A stretch of DNA of 64,000 bases. Source: Beijerinckiaceae bacterium (GTDB lineage Bacteria; Pseudomonadota; Alphaproteobacteria; Rhizobiales; Beijerinckiaceae). Under the pieces are notes generated by a model. The model was not told the origin of the DNA. It saw only the letters and a list, made by a program, of their open reading frames with translations, and ran no database searches. The DNA lies in NCBI GenBank assembly GCA_947453205.1, contig CANGFT010000017.1:1-64000 (forward strand), read 5' to 3'. The position numbers and the translations under genes were made by a program. Numbering within the stretch: the stretch's first letter is position 1; each line of letters starts with the position of its first letter. This document shows, piece after piece, positions 19,147 to 30,647 of this stretch.

Positions 19147-20880
19147 ATGAGCCCATCAACAACCAGCCGCCAAACTCAAGCGCACAAGCCTCTGGTCCTG
19201 CGCCTGCCATCCACGGCGGCTATGGCGGCGGCTTGCCTGTTGAGCGCGCTGGTGCTGCCGCCGTTTTACTTCCTCATCAAGACAAGCCTTCACACGACCG
19301 AGGCGGACGGCTCATTCGGCGTTTTCACCCTTGAAAACTACGTCAACCTCGTGGACGGCGGACATATCCTTGGCGATCTCTCGAACTCCCTCATCTTCGC
19401 CCTGGGCTCGGCTCTTCTGGCGATCTGCGGCGGCGCCTTGCAGGCCTGGATCGTCGAGCGGACGGATGCGCCATTGCGCCGATACACATTCTTCATCTCG
19501 ATCATCTCGCTTGGGCTTCCCCATATCCTCTACACCGGCTCCTGGCTTCTCCTGCTTGGCAAGAACGGCCCTGTAAACCAGTTGTTCATGTGGCTGTCTG
19601 GGGGCGGCGCGCCTCTGATCAATATCTATTCAATGACTGGCATGATCGTCGTTGAGGGGATGTTGTGGATGCCGCTGGCGTTTCTTCTGCTGTCATCCCT
19701 TTTCCGCAATATGGATGGCGCCATAGAAGAAGCCGCCATGATGTCGGGAGCGGGCATCGGCACGACCTTCAGACGCATCACGCTTCCTTTGATGCTGCCG
19801 GGTTTTCTGGCCCTTTTTCTGCTGATTTTCATCCGTGCTTTCGAGGCCTTCGACATCCCGTCCCTCATCGGCGGCGCCGGGGATGTGTCGGTGCTCAGCA
19901 CTGAAATCTTTGCAAGCATCCGCAAGGAGCTGCCCTCCAATTTCGGGCAGGCGGGCGCTTTTTCCGTCTGCCTCATGTTTGTGGTGGTTCTGCTGCTTGC
20001 GCTGCAGCGTCGTCTGTTGCGGGAAAGCGCTCGCTTTCAGACGATCACGGGCAAGGGCTATCAACCACGCGTCACCCGCCTCGGACCCTGGCGGCCATTG
20101 GCCACGGCTGTCCTGATTGGGTTTTTCATCATCTTGCTCGCTGTTCCTGTCGGGATGGTCATCATTACATCGCTGATTCCGTTTTATGACGGCTTCTCCT
20201 CGGCCATGCTTGATCGCATCTCGCTGGCCAACTACGGGCTTGTGCTCTCCAATGTTCATTTCCGCGCCGCAATGCTGAACACATTGATCTTCGGGTTTTG
20301 CGTGGCCACCAGCGTGACTCTTCTGACCGCGGCCTGCGCCTGGATGTCAGCCCGCCGCGTCAGGGGCTCCTTCCTTCTGGAGCAGCTGACCAGCATTCCC
20401 CTGATCTTTCCAGCCATTGTTCTGGGCGTCGCCTTCATGCAGTTTTTCCTGAATGCGCCATTCACAATCTATGGAACCCTGATCTCCCTCATCATAGCCG
20501 CCACCGTTCAATATCTGCCCTATGGCATGCGGTTCGCGCATGCGGGGGCCGTGCAGATCCATTCTGAACTTGAAGAGGCGGCTGCTCTGGCCGGAGCCGG
20601 TCCCCTGCAACGGTTCCGGCGGATCGTGCTCCCGCTCCTTCTTCCGGCCATCCTGACGAGCTGGCTGTTCATCACACTGCTATGTGTGCGCGGGGTGGCG
20701 TTGCCGATCTTGCTTGCTGGCGCCAATTCTCAGGTGGTCGCCGTCATGCTTTATGATCTCTGGGTCAACGGACAGGTGAACGAATTGGCCGCATTCGGCG
20801 TAGTCTGGACCATGTTCATGATCCTCATCGGCGCCATGTTCCATATTCTCTCAAACCGCGGCGGCGCAGTCGCCTTGTGA
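19147..20880 (+). CDS. ABC transporter permease with two fused transmembrane domains
   Basis: A 577-residue inner-membrane permease with about twelve transmembrane segments in two halves. Each half carries a coupling EAA-like loop for the ATPase: EEAAMMSGAGIGTTFRRITLPL near residue 198-219 and EEAAALAGAGPLQRFRRIVLPLL near 476-498. Fused permeases of this kind belong to the iron(III)/thiamine (FbpB, ThiP) group. It follows the binding-protein gene by seven bases. No ATP-binding subunit follows; the next features are an empty gap and a tRNA gene on the opposite strand, so the energy subunit must be encoded elsewhere. Confidence 0.88.
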   Translation: MSPSTTSRQTQAHKPLVLRLPSTAAMAAACLLSALVLPPFYFLIKTSLHTTEADGSFGVFTLENYVNLVDGGHILGDLSNSLIFALGSALLAICGGALQAWIVERTDAPLRRYTFFISIISLGLPHILYTGSWLLLLGKNGPVNQLFMWLSGGGAPLINIYSMTGMIVVEGMLWMPLAFLLLSSLFRNMDGAIEEAAMMSGAGIGTTFRRITLPLMLPGFLALFLLIFIRAFEAFDIPSLIGGAGDVSVLSTEIFASIRKELPSNFGQAGAFSVCLMFVVVLLLALQRRLLRESARFQTITGKGYQPRVTRLGPWRPLATAVLIGFFIILLAVPVGMVIITSLIPFYDGFSSAMLDRISLANYGLVLSNVHFRAAMLNTLIFGFCVATSVTLLTAACAWMSARRVRGSFLLEQLTSIPLIFPAIVLGVAFMQFFLNAPFTIYGTLISLIIAATVQYLPYGMRFAHAGAVQIHSELEEAAALAGAGPLQRFRRIVLPLLLPAILTSWLFITLLCVRGVALPILLAGANSQVVAVMLYDLWVNGQVNELAAFGVVWTMFMILIGAMFHILSNRGGAVAL

Positions 20881-21057
20881 CATCGGAATGATGACTGCTC
20901 CGGATGGAGAATTAATCGGACGATGGCCCATTCTTCAGGGCGCCTGAAAATTGTCTGCGTAAAATCAGGTCCGGGAGGCGTTTAGAGGCACGGTCAACCT
21001 CCCCCCGAAATTCCTGACGCCATAAATCCCATTTCTTTAGGACATGCGTTTAGGAAC

Positions 21058-21147
21058 TGGCGGAAGGGGTGGGATTCGAACCCACGGTAGGCTTTCACCT
21101 ACGGCGGTTTTCAAGACCGCTGCCTTAAACCACTCGGCCACCCTTCC
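21058..21147 (-). tRNA. tRNA-Ser (anticodon TGA)
   Basis: The reverse strand folds as a class II tRNA: acceptor GGAAGGG pairs with the segment before an encoded CCA (21058-21060), the T loop reads GTTCGAATC, and there is a long variable arm (GTAGGTGAAAGCCTAC). The anticodon loop CTTGAAA places TGA at 21111-21113, which decodes UCA and related serine codons. Confidence 0.96.
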
Positions 21148-21187
21148 TCAAGCTTGCTTCTAGGGCGTTTGGGCGGGGCGCGTCAAC

Positions 21188-21229
21188 TTGCGGGGGGCAG
21201 GCCGTTGCGCGCGGCCTGCCCCGCCGCAA
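21188..21229 (-). terminator. Strong hairpin downstream of hydroxyacid dehydrogenase
   Basis: TTGCGG-GGGGCAGGCCG pairs with CGGCCTGCCCC-G-CCGCAA, a 17-base stem with one bulged G and a seven-base loop, just after the stop of the minus-strand gene ending at 21234. There is no T run, so termination strength is uncertain. Confidence 0.55.
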
Positions 21230-21233
21230 ATCC

Positions 21234-22304
21234 TCAGTCGATCACGCTCGCGCCGCCGAAGCGCTCCAGCCAGCGCGGGATCACCTGCTTGTTGTAGACA
21301 TTGTCCGGGACGCCGCCGCGCAGCGCCGTCAGCATGCTCTGCACCGCCCAGACCATGCCGGGCCGCAGCTCGCCGCCTGCGTTGTAGGAGGCGGCGTGGG
21401 GCGAGAGCAGCACCTTCGTTCCGAGCGCGCGCAGGGGCGAATCCATGGGCAGAGGCTCGTCCTCGAAGACGTCGAGCGCCGCGCCCGCGATATGGCCGGA
21501 GGCGATGGACCGTGCGAGGGCCTCCTCGCGGATCACCTTGCCGCGCGCGGTGTTGATGATGGTCGCGCCCTTCTTGCAGAGAGCAAGCTCCGCCTCGTCC
21601 ATCATGAAGCGTGTCTCGTTGGTCAGCACCACATGGAACGAGACGACGTCGGCTTCGCGCAAGAGCGTCTCGTAATCGACGCGCTGCGCGTTGGCGAGCT
21701 GGAACTTCCAGGGCTCGGCATAGGGGTCACAGGCGATGATGCGCACGCGCCAGGGCGCCAGCAGTTGCGCGACGCGCAGCGCGATGCGCCCGAGGCCCAC
21801 GAGGCCGATGGTGATCCCCGATGTTCCCTCAGACACGCGCGCGCCCAGAAAGGTCGTCATCAGCGAGGGTTCGCGCCAGCGGCCCGCGCGCACGGCGGCG
21901 TCGCGCTCCTGCACCTTCTTGAGCATGGCGAGGATGAAGGTCATGGTCGTCTCGGCGACGCCATAGCAGTTGGCCTCTGTGGGCGCATGGCAGACCATGA
22001 TCCCGAGCTCAGTCGCCGCCTCGATGTCCACATCATCGACGCCGACGGTGTATTTCGCCACGATGCGCAGGCGCTGGGCGGATTCCAGCACCCGGCGCGT
22101 GATCGGCGCGCAGCGGACCATGGAGCCCATGAGGCCGACGCTCTCGCGCGCGGCGGCGATCACCTGATCCTCATTCTCGGGCTTGCGCACCCATTGCCAG
22201 TCCTTCTCGCCATAGGTCAGCGATACGCCGACGCTCTCCAGCTGAGCGAGAATCTCCGCAGGCTCGTCGCGGGGGGCGAAGATGAGGACGTTGGGTTTGG
22301 TCAT
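21234..22304 (-). CDS. D-isomer-specific 2-hydroxyacid dehydrogenase (PGDH-like)
   Basis: NAD-dependent oxidoreductase that interconverts a 2-hydroxyacid and a 2-keto acid. The 356-residue product has the nucleotide motif IGLVGLGRIA near residue 166-175 and the three catalytic residues of the family: Arg in INTARGKVI (about 250), Glu in FEDEPLP (about 280) and His in LSPHAASYN (about 300). It lacks the C-terminal ACT or ASB domain of true SerA enzymes, so I do not assign serine synthesis. It is separated from the 3'-neighbour tRNA by a strong hairpin. Confidence 0.88.
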   Translation of the reverse strand: MTKPNVLIFAPRDEPAEILAQLESVGVSLTYGEKDWQWVRKPENEDQVIAAARESVGLMGSMVRCAPITRRVLESAQRLRIVAKYTVGVDDVDIEAATELGIMVCHAPTEANCYGVAETTMTFILAMLKKVQERDAAVRAGRWREPSLMTTFLGARVSEGTSGITIGLVGLGRIALRVAQLLAPWRVRIIACDPYAEPWKFQLANAQRVDYETLLREADVVSFHVVLTNETRFMMDEAELALCKKGATIINTARGKVIREEALARSIASGHIAGAALDVFEDEPLPMDSPLRALGTKVLLSPHAASYNAGGELRPGMVWAVQSMLTALRGGVPDNVYNKQVIPRWLERFGGASVID

Positions 22305-22355
22305 GGCGCGTTTCTCCCGATGCTTTGCGTGGGAGGTTAGGACAGCGCGGCCCCG

Positions 22356-22394
22356 AAAACCAGAGCGCCGGCCCGAAGGATCGGACCGGCGCTC
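22356..22394 (-). terminator. Intrinsic terminator of typA
   Basis: Read on the minus strand, GAGCGCCGG and CCGGCGCTC form a nine-base stem around a 14-base loop and are followed by TGGTTTT. It starts 26 bases after the typA stop codon. Confidence 0.7.
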
Positions 22395-22419
22395 AAGAAG
22401 TCCTTTGGCGGCGTCAGGA

Positions 22420-24240
<1,821 letters not shown>

Positions 24241-24426
24241 CTTGGTCTCTTGGCTGGGCCCGCCGCCACCCGGCAGAGAGCAATGCGATGTCCTGCCCCG
24301 TCCTCATGACGGATGCGCGACAGTCGCCACGAAAGGGGAACCCGCGAGCCTCGCCCGCTTTGCGGCAGTGCAATAGCGGAATTCGGGCGGTTTGGGAAGG
24401 GCGGGGATCAGCGGTTGACTTGGAGC

Positions 24427-25065
24427 CTAAGGAAGAGCGGCGATTTCGGGACTGCGCATGGCCCAAACCGCGTCAAATCGACTATTGTCTCGACACCAGA
24501 GCGCAGCCGACGGAGACAGCCATTCGATCAATTGGAGCATGTCGGCGTAGGCTTGGGGCAGATTTGAATGAATGATCGGCTCATAATGAGCGATCCGGTT
24601 CCTGATCTTTCTGATGGGGCCAAGCCGGGACGAGAATTGCTTTCTGCCAAGACGCCTGCCCCCGGCGGTTCGGGCTATCCTATGCAACGAGGCTCGCCAA
24701 AGGTCTTCGTATTCTGGACCGAAAAAGGCTGTCCAGTAACCGAACGTCAGAGCCGGTATGAGGGAAGCGGGCGCGGGCGGCTCAGGCGAGCCCAGTTCCT
24801 GCTTCGCCTTCGCCAGCATATTCATTTGCTTGCGGTTTCTTTGAACGCGCTCGTCATCGAACCAGCATGGTGAGATTTCCTGGGCTAAAATCATATGAAT
24901 GCGGTTTCTCAGGGTCACCTCAAGAATATGAAGGGGAACATGAAGCGTCTCCGAAAGGAGGACATTCGACGTATAAAGCGCGATCGCCGCGTCTCGATCG
25001 CCGCCTGTCCAGTTGAGAAATCTTGAGAATCTCTCCGCTGAGAGGGCATGTTCGAAAACAGTCAT
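24427..25065 (-). CDS. Abi-family HEPN-domain protein (abortive-infection-like)
   Basis: A 212-residue protein of the Abi_2/AbiD-AbiF-like superfamily. The C-terminal part carries the HEPN ribonuclease-type motif R-x4-H in KIRNRIAHYEPI near residue 160-170, preceded by the family motif LTFGYWTAFFG and NRIHMIL. HEPN proteins of this kind are RNases that act in phage defence or toxin-antitoxin pairs; that role is an inference here. It starts 58 bases from a divergent, hairpin-forming stretch with promoter-like and terminator-like signals on the plus strand. No protein antitoxin gene adjoins it. Confidence 0.8.
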   Translation of the reverse strand: MTVFEHALSAERFSRFLNWTGGDRDAAIALYTSNVLLSETLHVPLHILEVTLRNRIHMILAQEISPCWFDDERVQRNRKQMNMLAKAKQELGSPEPPAPASLIPALTFGYWTAFFGPEYEDLWRASLHRIARTAGGRRLGRKQFSSRLGPIRKIRNRIAHYEPIIHSNLPQAYADMLQLIEWLSPSAALWCRDNSRFDAVWAMRSPEIAALP

Positions 25066-25082
25066 TTTAAAAGCCCCGAGGA

Positions 25083-25168
25083 TTGAAAAATGTTTCCGTC
25101 GGCGTTATGTTTTTATCGTGAACCCCGGATACGCCTCTGCTTCGGCATGCGGCCGGGGTAAGTTTTTT
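25083..25168 (+). ncRNA. Candidate tiny structured RNA divergent from the Abi gene
   Basis: On the plus strand TTGAAA (25083-25088), 17 bases, then TATGTT resembles a sigma-70 promoter. About 15 bases later the arms CCCCGG (25123-25128) and CCGGGG (25153-25158) enclose an inner TGC-TTCG-GCA hairpin, and six T residues follow at 25163-25168, as in an intrinsic terminator. No plus-strand gene lies upstream for it to terminate, so it may end a transcript of roughly 50 bases. Expression is not shown. Confidence 0.4.
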
Positions 25169-25238
25169 GGGGCCTCCGCTTGAAGGCCTTTAGGCTGACG
25201 ATTTCATCTTAACCTGAACAATATTCGCCGCCTAGTCG

Positions 25239-26564
25239 CTACTCCCCCGCCAGAATCCTCGGCGTCTCCCTGCGGGGGGCGCTTTCGATCTGCCGCCTGC
25301 GGTCGCGGATGGCGAGGCGCACCTGGTCGATGGCGAGGCCCAGCGCCGTGACGCGGTGGGTGTCGAGGTGGCGCAGCGAGCCCGCCTCCAGCGCCTGGGC
25401 CAGGATCGTGTCGGCCTCACGCTCGAGCTCATCGAGCCGGGCGGCGCTCGGCGCCTCGCGCGCGTTGCCGAGACGCTCCAGCAAAAGCTCCATCAGCTCT
25501 TCCGAACGCGCATGGGTCATGGCCGTCAGGCGGCTCGCCAGCGCGGCGGCGGCGGAGGCCAGAACCGATAGCAACATCGCCCCTATATATATGAAATCAC
25601 TGTATTTATCGAGGAAGGTCTCTTCTTCGCCCTCGAGATAGGCCACCGCGCCGGGGTGGGCGGGAAAGGGCGCGGCCTTGTCGGTCGAGGGCTCCTCCAT
25701 GCGGTTGGCCATGGGCGCCGAGGCGGCGATCAGGGGGCGCGCGGCGAAGAACAGGCGCACCATGTCGCCCACCACGCCGTCAGGGGTTTTGGCGCGCGCC
25801 ACAAGCCGCGTGGTGACGGCGATGGTTCTGAGGTCGCTGGCGGGCCGGGGCGGCGCCCCGCCGAAGGCGCCCATAGGCACATCCATCGGCTCGAAGGCCG
25901 GGAAGCGCTGGGCGAGGGCTCGCGCCTCCAGGACGGGCAGAAACACCGGCGGACCCTGACCGGCGGCCGCCACGGCGGAAACCGCCTCCGCCAGTTGCGG
26001 CGAGACCGGATCGCCCACCACCAGCAGGGCCTCGATTCGATGGCTGGCGAGGGCTGCGGGCAGTTCGTCGGAGGTGAGCGAGACCTTGGCCAATCCCTCG
26101 CGGGCGTCATAATGGCCAATCACCGCCTCCAGCACGCGCGCATTGGCCTCCCCACCGGGGCGTGAGACCAGTACGCCGACTCTGCGCCCCCTGAGGTCAT
26201 CGATCTCCCTCACGCCCGAGGCGCCTGGCGCAAGGATCGTCACGGCGTCGCGATGCAGGATCAGGGCGGTCTGGCCCTGCCGGGGCATGGCGATGTCGGT
26301 GCGCACCACCGCAAAATCAGCCGCGCCTTCGTCGATCGCGGCGGCGGCGGCGGTCACATGATCGACGGGCGCGATCTTGATGCGGATCGGGTCGCGCTCG
26401 CGCGCAAGCACGGAAGCTGCGGCGCTGATGAGGTGATGGTCAGGCGTGTCGCGCGAGACCGCCACGCGCACCTGCGTCGGGCGCACGAAATACCAGGCCG
26501 ACAGGGCGAGGACCGCCGCCAGCGCCAGCGCGGCTGCGATGGAAGCGAGAATATATCGGCGCAT
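25239..26564 (-). CDS. TAXI-family TRAP solute-binding protein with membrane anchors
   Basis: A 441-residue protein of the TAXI (TRAP-associated extracytoplasmic immunogenic) family. An N-terminal transmembrane anchor (residues about 4-27) is followed by the binding domain (VAVSRDTPDHHLISAA, GAADFAVVRTD, DLRGRRVGVLVSRPGGEANARV), then a second transmembrane segment near 325-350 (YIGAMLLSVLASAAAALAS) and a cytoplasmic helical tail of about 90 residues. Two membrane segments and a tail are seen in a subgroup of TAXI proteins that are not simple periplasmic receptors. No TRAP permease gene is nearby, so transport is doubtful. Confidence 0.78.
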   Translation of the reverse strand: MRRYILASIAAALALAAVLALSAWYFVRPTQVRVAVSRDTPDHHLISAAASVLARERDPIRIKIAPVDHVTAAAAAIDEGAADFAVVRTDIAMPRQGQTALILHRDAVTILAPGASGVREIDDLRGRRVGVLVSRPGGEANARVLEAVIGHYDAREGLAKVSLTSDELPAALASHRIEALLVVGDPVSPQLAEAVSAVAAAGQGPPVFLPVLEARALAQRFPAFEPMDVPMGAFGGAPPRPASDLRTIAVTTRLVARAKTPDGVVGDMVRLFFAARPLIAASAPMANRMEEPSTDKAAPFPAHPGAVAYLEGEEETFLDKYSDFIYIGAMLLSVLASAAAALASRLTAMTHARSEELMELLLERLGNAREAPSAARLDELEREADTILAQALEAGSLRHLDTHRVTALGLAIDQVRLAIRDRRRQIESAPRRETPRILAGE

Positions 26565-26664
26565 GCCGCCTCCGGGGCGCAGCCCCGCCCGCCGGGGCCT
26601 TCAAGAGAAGAGCCCAGCGGGGCGGCAGGTTCCCGGAACGGCGAGAGGTTCCCGGCGCGGCCTG

Positions 26665-27897
<1,233 letters not shown>

Positions 27898-27948
27898 GGA
27901 TGGAGACTCGTCAGTATGGGCCTGGGAATGACCCTGATCGGGCCGGGA

Positions 27949-28641
27949 CTATAGATGCGGATCGCCATCGCGCAAGCCTTCGCTGTCAGGCCTGATGATG
28001 AACCTTCGCAGCAGCGCGACCAGGATCAGCGTCAACAGCCCCGCAAAGAGCGCATCAGAGAGAAAATGCCCCCCGAAGGCCACCCGCAGGCCGCCGGTCA
28101 GCGCCCCCACCCCAAGCGCCGCCGCCATGGCGGGCAGACGCAGGGGCGGCGGGGCGAGGCTTGCGGGAGCCGCCAGCCAGAAGGCGCCGGAGGTTTCCCC
28201 CGACACGAAGGAGCAGTTCTTCGCGCAGGCGCCGTCGGTTTCATACCAGGGGCGGAAATCCAGCGGTCCGCCGAATTCCCGGACCTGCACCGGCCTTGGA
28301 CGATGCCAATGGTCCTTCAGCCCGAGATTGACGAGGAGGCCCGGCCCCAGCGCGAGGCTGAGCGCCATGAAGGCGAGGCTGCGTCCGCGCGGGAAGAAGC
28401 GGTCAGGCACGGGGGCCCCGAGGCGGCCCGCCAGCCAGAGCGCGGCGGCGCCGACCATGACGGCGGCCGGCAGATAGAAGAGCGTGAAGCGCAGCGCCCT
28501 GAGGAGCGGCGAATTTCCGGGGAAGCCGTCCTGCCCGTGAAAGAAGGCCGCGCCCATGAGATCAAGCTCCGGCCACAGAGCGAAGACGACCCCCGTGGCG
28601 AGCGTCAGCAAAAAAAGCAGGGCGATGGGTGATGAACGCAA
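27949..28641 (-). CDS. PAP2-superfamily membrane phosphatase
   Basis: Integral membrane phosphatase of 230 residues with about six transmembrane segments. The three PAP2 active-site motifs are present: KDHWHRPRP near residue 109, SGE in CSFVSGETSG near 146, and RVAFGGHFLSD near 183, with the catalytic histidine. Members of this form dephosphorylate lipid A (LpxE/LpxF), undecaprenyl diphosphate or phosphatidylglycerol phosphate; the paired cysteines in CAKNC before motif 2 are reminiscent of the LpxE/LpxF-like group. The specific lipid is not certain. Confidence 0.85.
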   Translation of the reverse strand: MRSSPIALLFLLTLATGVVFALWPELDLMGAAFFHGQDGFPGNSPLLRALRFTLFYLPAAVMVGAAALWLAGRLGAPVPDRFFPRGRSLAFMALSLALGPGLLVNLGLKDHWHRPRPVQVREFGGPLDFRPWYETDGACAKNCSFVSGETSGAFWLAAPASLAPPPLRLPAMAAALGVGALTGGLRVAFGGHFLSDALFAGLLTLILVALLRRFIIRPDSEGLRDGDPHL

Positions 28642-28732
28642 GTGATGCCTCCAGCCTCTCCTTTAGCGGAGGGCGGCGGGGGGCGAAAGCGCGAAGCTCG
28701 TCAGCTCCCGCCGGGGCTGGTAAGGTCGGGCC

Positions 28733-29515
28733 ATGACCACGCCCCTCTCCTCCGACGAGATCGAACGCTACGCCCGCCACATCGTCCTGCATGGCGTGGG
28801 CGGGCCCGGCCAGCAGAAGCTGAAAGCCGCCCGCGTGCTGGTGATCGGCGCCGGCGGGCTCGGCTCGCCGCTCATTCAATATCTGGCGGCGGCGGGGGTC
28901 GGCGAGATCGGCGTGGTGGATGACGACGCGGTGTCGCTCTCCAACCTGCAACGGCAAGTGCTCCACACCACCGCCGACATCGGCCGCCTGAAGGTGGAGA
29001 GCGCGAAGGAGGCCGTCGCGCGGCTCAATCCCCATGTGCGGCTGACCACCCACGCGCAGCGGCTTGACGCCTCCAATGCGCGCGGCCTCGTGCGCGCCTA
29101 TGACCTTGTGGCCGACGGGTCCGACAATTTTGACACGCGCTACGCCGTCTCCGACGCCTGCTTTTATGAAGCGCGCCCGCTGGTGACGGCAGCGGTCGGC
29201 GCCTTCGACGGCTCGCTCACCACCCTGCGCCCCTATGAGCGCGATGCGCAGGGCCGCCCGAACCCGACCTATCGCTGCCTCTTCCCCGAAGCCCCGCCCG
29301 CAGGCGCCATCCCCGCCTGCGCCGAGGCCGGGGTGCTCGGCGCGCTCACGGGCGTGCTCGGCTCCATGATGGCGCTGGAGGTGCTGCGGGAGCTGACGGG
29401 CTTCGGCGAAACCCTCGTGGGCCGCCTGCTGCTGGTGGACACTCGCGCCATGCGCTTCGAGACCATGAGCTATGGGTGGGATCCCGCCAATCCGCTCAAT
29501 GGCGAGGGGGCCTGA
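28733..29515 (+). CDS. MoeB/ThiF/HesA-like adenylyltransferase
   Basis: E1-like enzyme that adenylates the C-terminal glycine of a ubiquitin-like sulfur carrier (MoaD or ThiS). The 260-residue protein has RYARHIVLHGVGG at the start, the nucleotide motif VIGAGGLGSP near residue 41-50, the arginine finger LSNLQRQVLH, and the conserved TYRCLFPEAPP. The first cysteine of the usual CYRC zinc pair is Thr, and the C-terminal CxxC is absent, so the structural zinc site of E. coli MoeB appears lost. Molybdopterin synthesis fits the molybdenum hydroxylases later in the window, but thiamine synthesis is also possible. Confidence 0.82.
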   Translation: MTTPLSSDEIERYARHIVLHGVGGPGQQKLKAARVLVIGAGGLGSPLIQYLAAAGVGEIGVVDDDAVSLSNLQRQVLHTTADIGRLKVESAKEAVARLNPHVRLTTHAQRLDASNARGLVRAYDLVADGSDNFDTRYAVSDACFYEARPLVTAAVGAFDGSLTTLRPYERDAQGRPNPTYRCLFPEAPPAGAIPACAEAGVLGALTGVLGSMMALEVLRELTGFGETLVGRLLLVDTRAMRFETMSYGWDPANPLNGEGA

Positions 29516-29528
29516 AGACAGCCGCGCC

Positions 29529-30500
29529 TCAAGCCTTCAGCTTGTTGTTCTGCGCCCATCTGGCGATGGCGTCGCGCGCCGTGGGGGCGGGGCCGAAGAA
29601 ACGCTCCTGCCTTGTGGTGTCCGCTACAAAGCGGCCTGTCCTGAAGAACAGGAACATCTGCAGGAGGTCGTAGCCCAGTTCCGAAAACAGCTTGATCGGC
29701 CGCGCCATGAGGCGGAACACGAACCAGGGGGCCACCCAAACGGAGAGAGGCTTGCCTGTCGCCTGCGTGATCAGATCCGCAAGCTCGCTCTGGCTTTTCG
29801 GGCCGTCGCGCCAGCTTATGTCGATGGTCTGATTGGCGATGTCCTCACCGGGATAGGTGGCGGCCTGCGCCAGATTCGCCGCCAGATCATCGGTCAGCAC
29901 ATAGGACCATCTGGTGGTCTTGTCGCCCATGGCGAGGAGGCGCCCAGCCTTCACGCCATCGGCCACATAATCCGCGCTCTGATCCAGAAAGGCTGGCGCG
30001 CGGACGAAGACATAGGGCAGGCCAGAGGACCGGATGAGATCCTCCGCCACTGCCTTGGCGTGGAAATGCGGGACCTCGGGGGCCTTTTCGCAGGCCACGA
30101 TGCTGAGGAAGACAAAACGCTTCACACCCGCGCGCGCGGCGGCCTCGATCAGGTTCCTGTTGCCCTGGAAGTCGGCCTCGATGGTTTCCTTCATATAGCC
30201 ATTGGCGGAGGTGATGACGACATCGACGCCCCGCAGGGCCGCATCGAGCGACGCGGGGTCCATCATGTCCCCCCGCACCCATTCCACGCCTGAGGCCGCA
30301 TCCGCAGGCGCGCCGCGCCGCGACATCGCGCGCAAGGCGACGGACCCATCCCGCGCCAGTTCACGCAGGATCTTGGCGCCAAGGAATCCGCTTGCGCCGA
30401 CAAGGAGAATTCTGCGGCCCTGCCCGGGGTCGTTCGTTGGCGTGGAGGTCGATGGGGTGTGCGTCATGGCGATGTCTTTCTTGTTCTGGGCGTCTTTCAT
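29529..30500 (-). CDS. Atypical SDR, NmrA/NAD(P)-binding epimerase-like
   Basis: NAD(P)-binding protein of the atypical short-chain dehydrogenase group (NmrA/YwnB-like). From the chosen ATG at 30500 it has 323 residues with the glycine-rich motif LVGASGFLGAKI at about 33-44 and RFVFLSIVACEK in place of a clear catalytic YxxxK. The C-terminal half contains a hydrophobic segment (VWVAPWFVFRLMARP), suggesting membrane association as in related quinone-oxidoreductase accessory proteins. The start is uncertain; ATG 30467 is an alternative. It ends 14 bases from the end of the convergent MoeB-like gene. Function unknown. Confidence 0.72.
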   Translation of the reverse strand: MKDAQNKKDIAMTHTPSTSTPTNDPGQGRRILLVGASGFLGAKILRELARDGSVALRAMSRRGAPADAASGVEWVRGDMMDPASLDAALRGVDVVITSANGYMKETIEADFQGNRNLIEAAARAGVKRFVFLSIVACEKAPEVPHFHAKAVAEDLIRSSGLPYVFVRAPAFLDQSADYVADGVKAGRLLAMGDKTTRWSYVLTDDLAANLAQAATYPGEDIANQTIDISWRDGPKSQSELADLITQATGKPLSVWVAPWFVFRLMARPIKLFSELGYDLLQMFLFFRTGRFVADTTRQERFFGPAPTARDAIARWAQNNKLKA

Positions 30501-30647
30501 ATTGCTGTCGCCCGGACAGACGCACCCGTGATCGGACGCTTCCCTGATCCATATTTGACGCCCCACCAAAGCGTGGTTTCGCGTTCGGTGGGGAGAGTGG
30601 GCAAGGGCGCGCCAGTCACTCGCCTATGGCGGGGCTGTTGGTGACGC

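Noticed and set aside
24241-24426. Possible small gene in the 186-base gap between abi and typA
   Set aside because: No open frame with a ribosome site and family resemblance was found.
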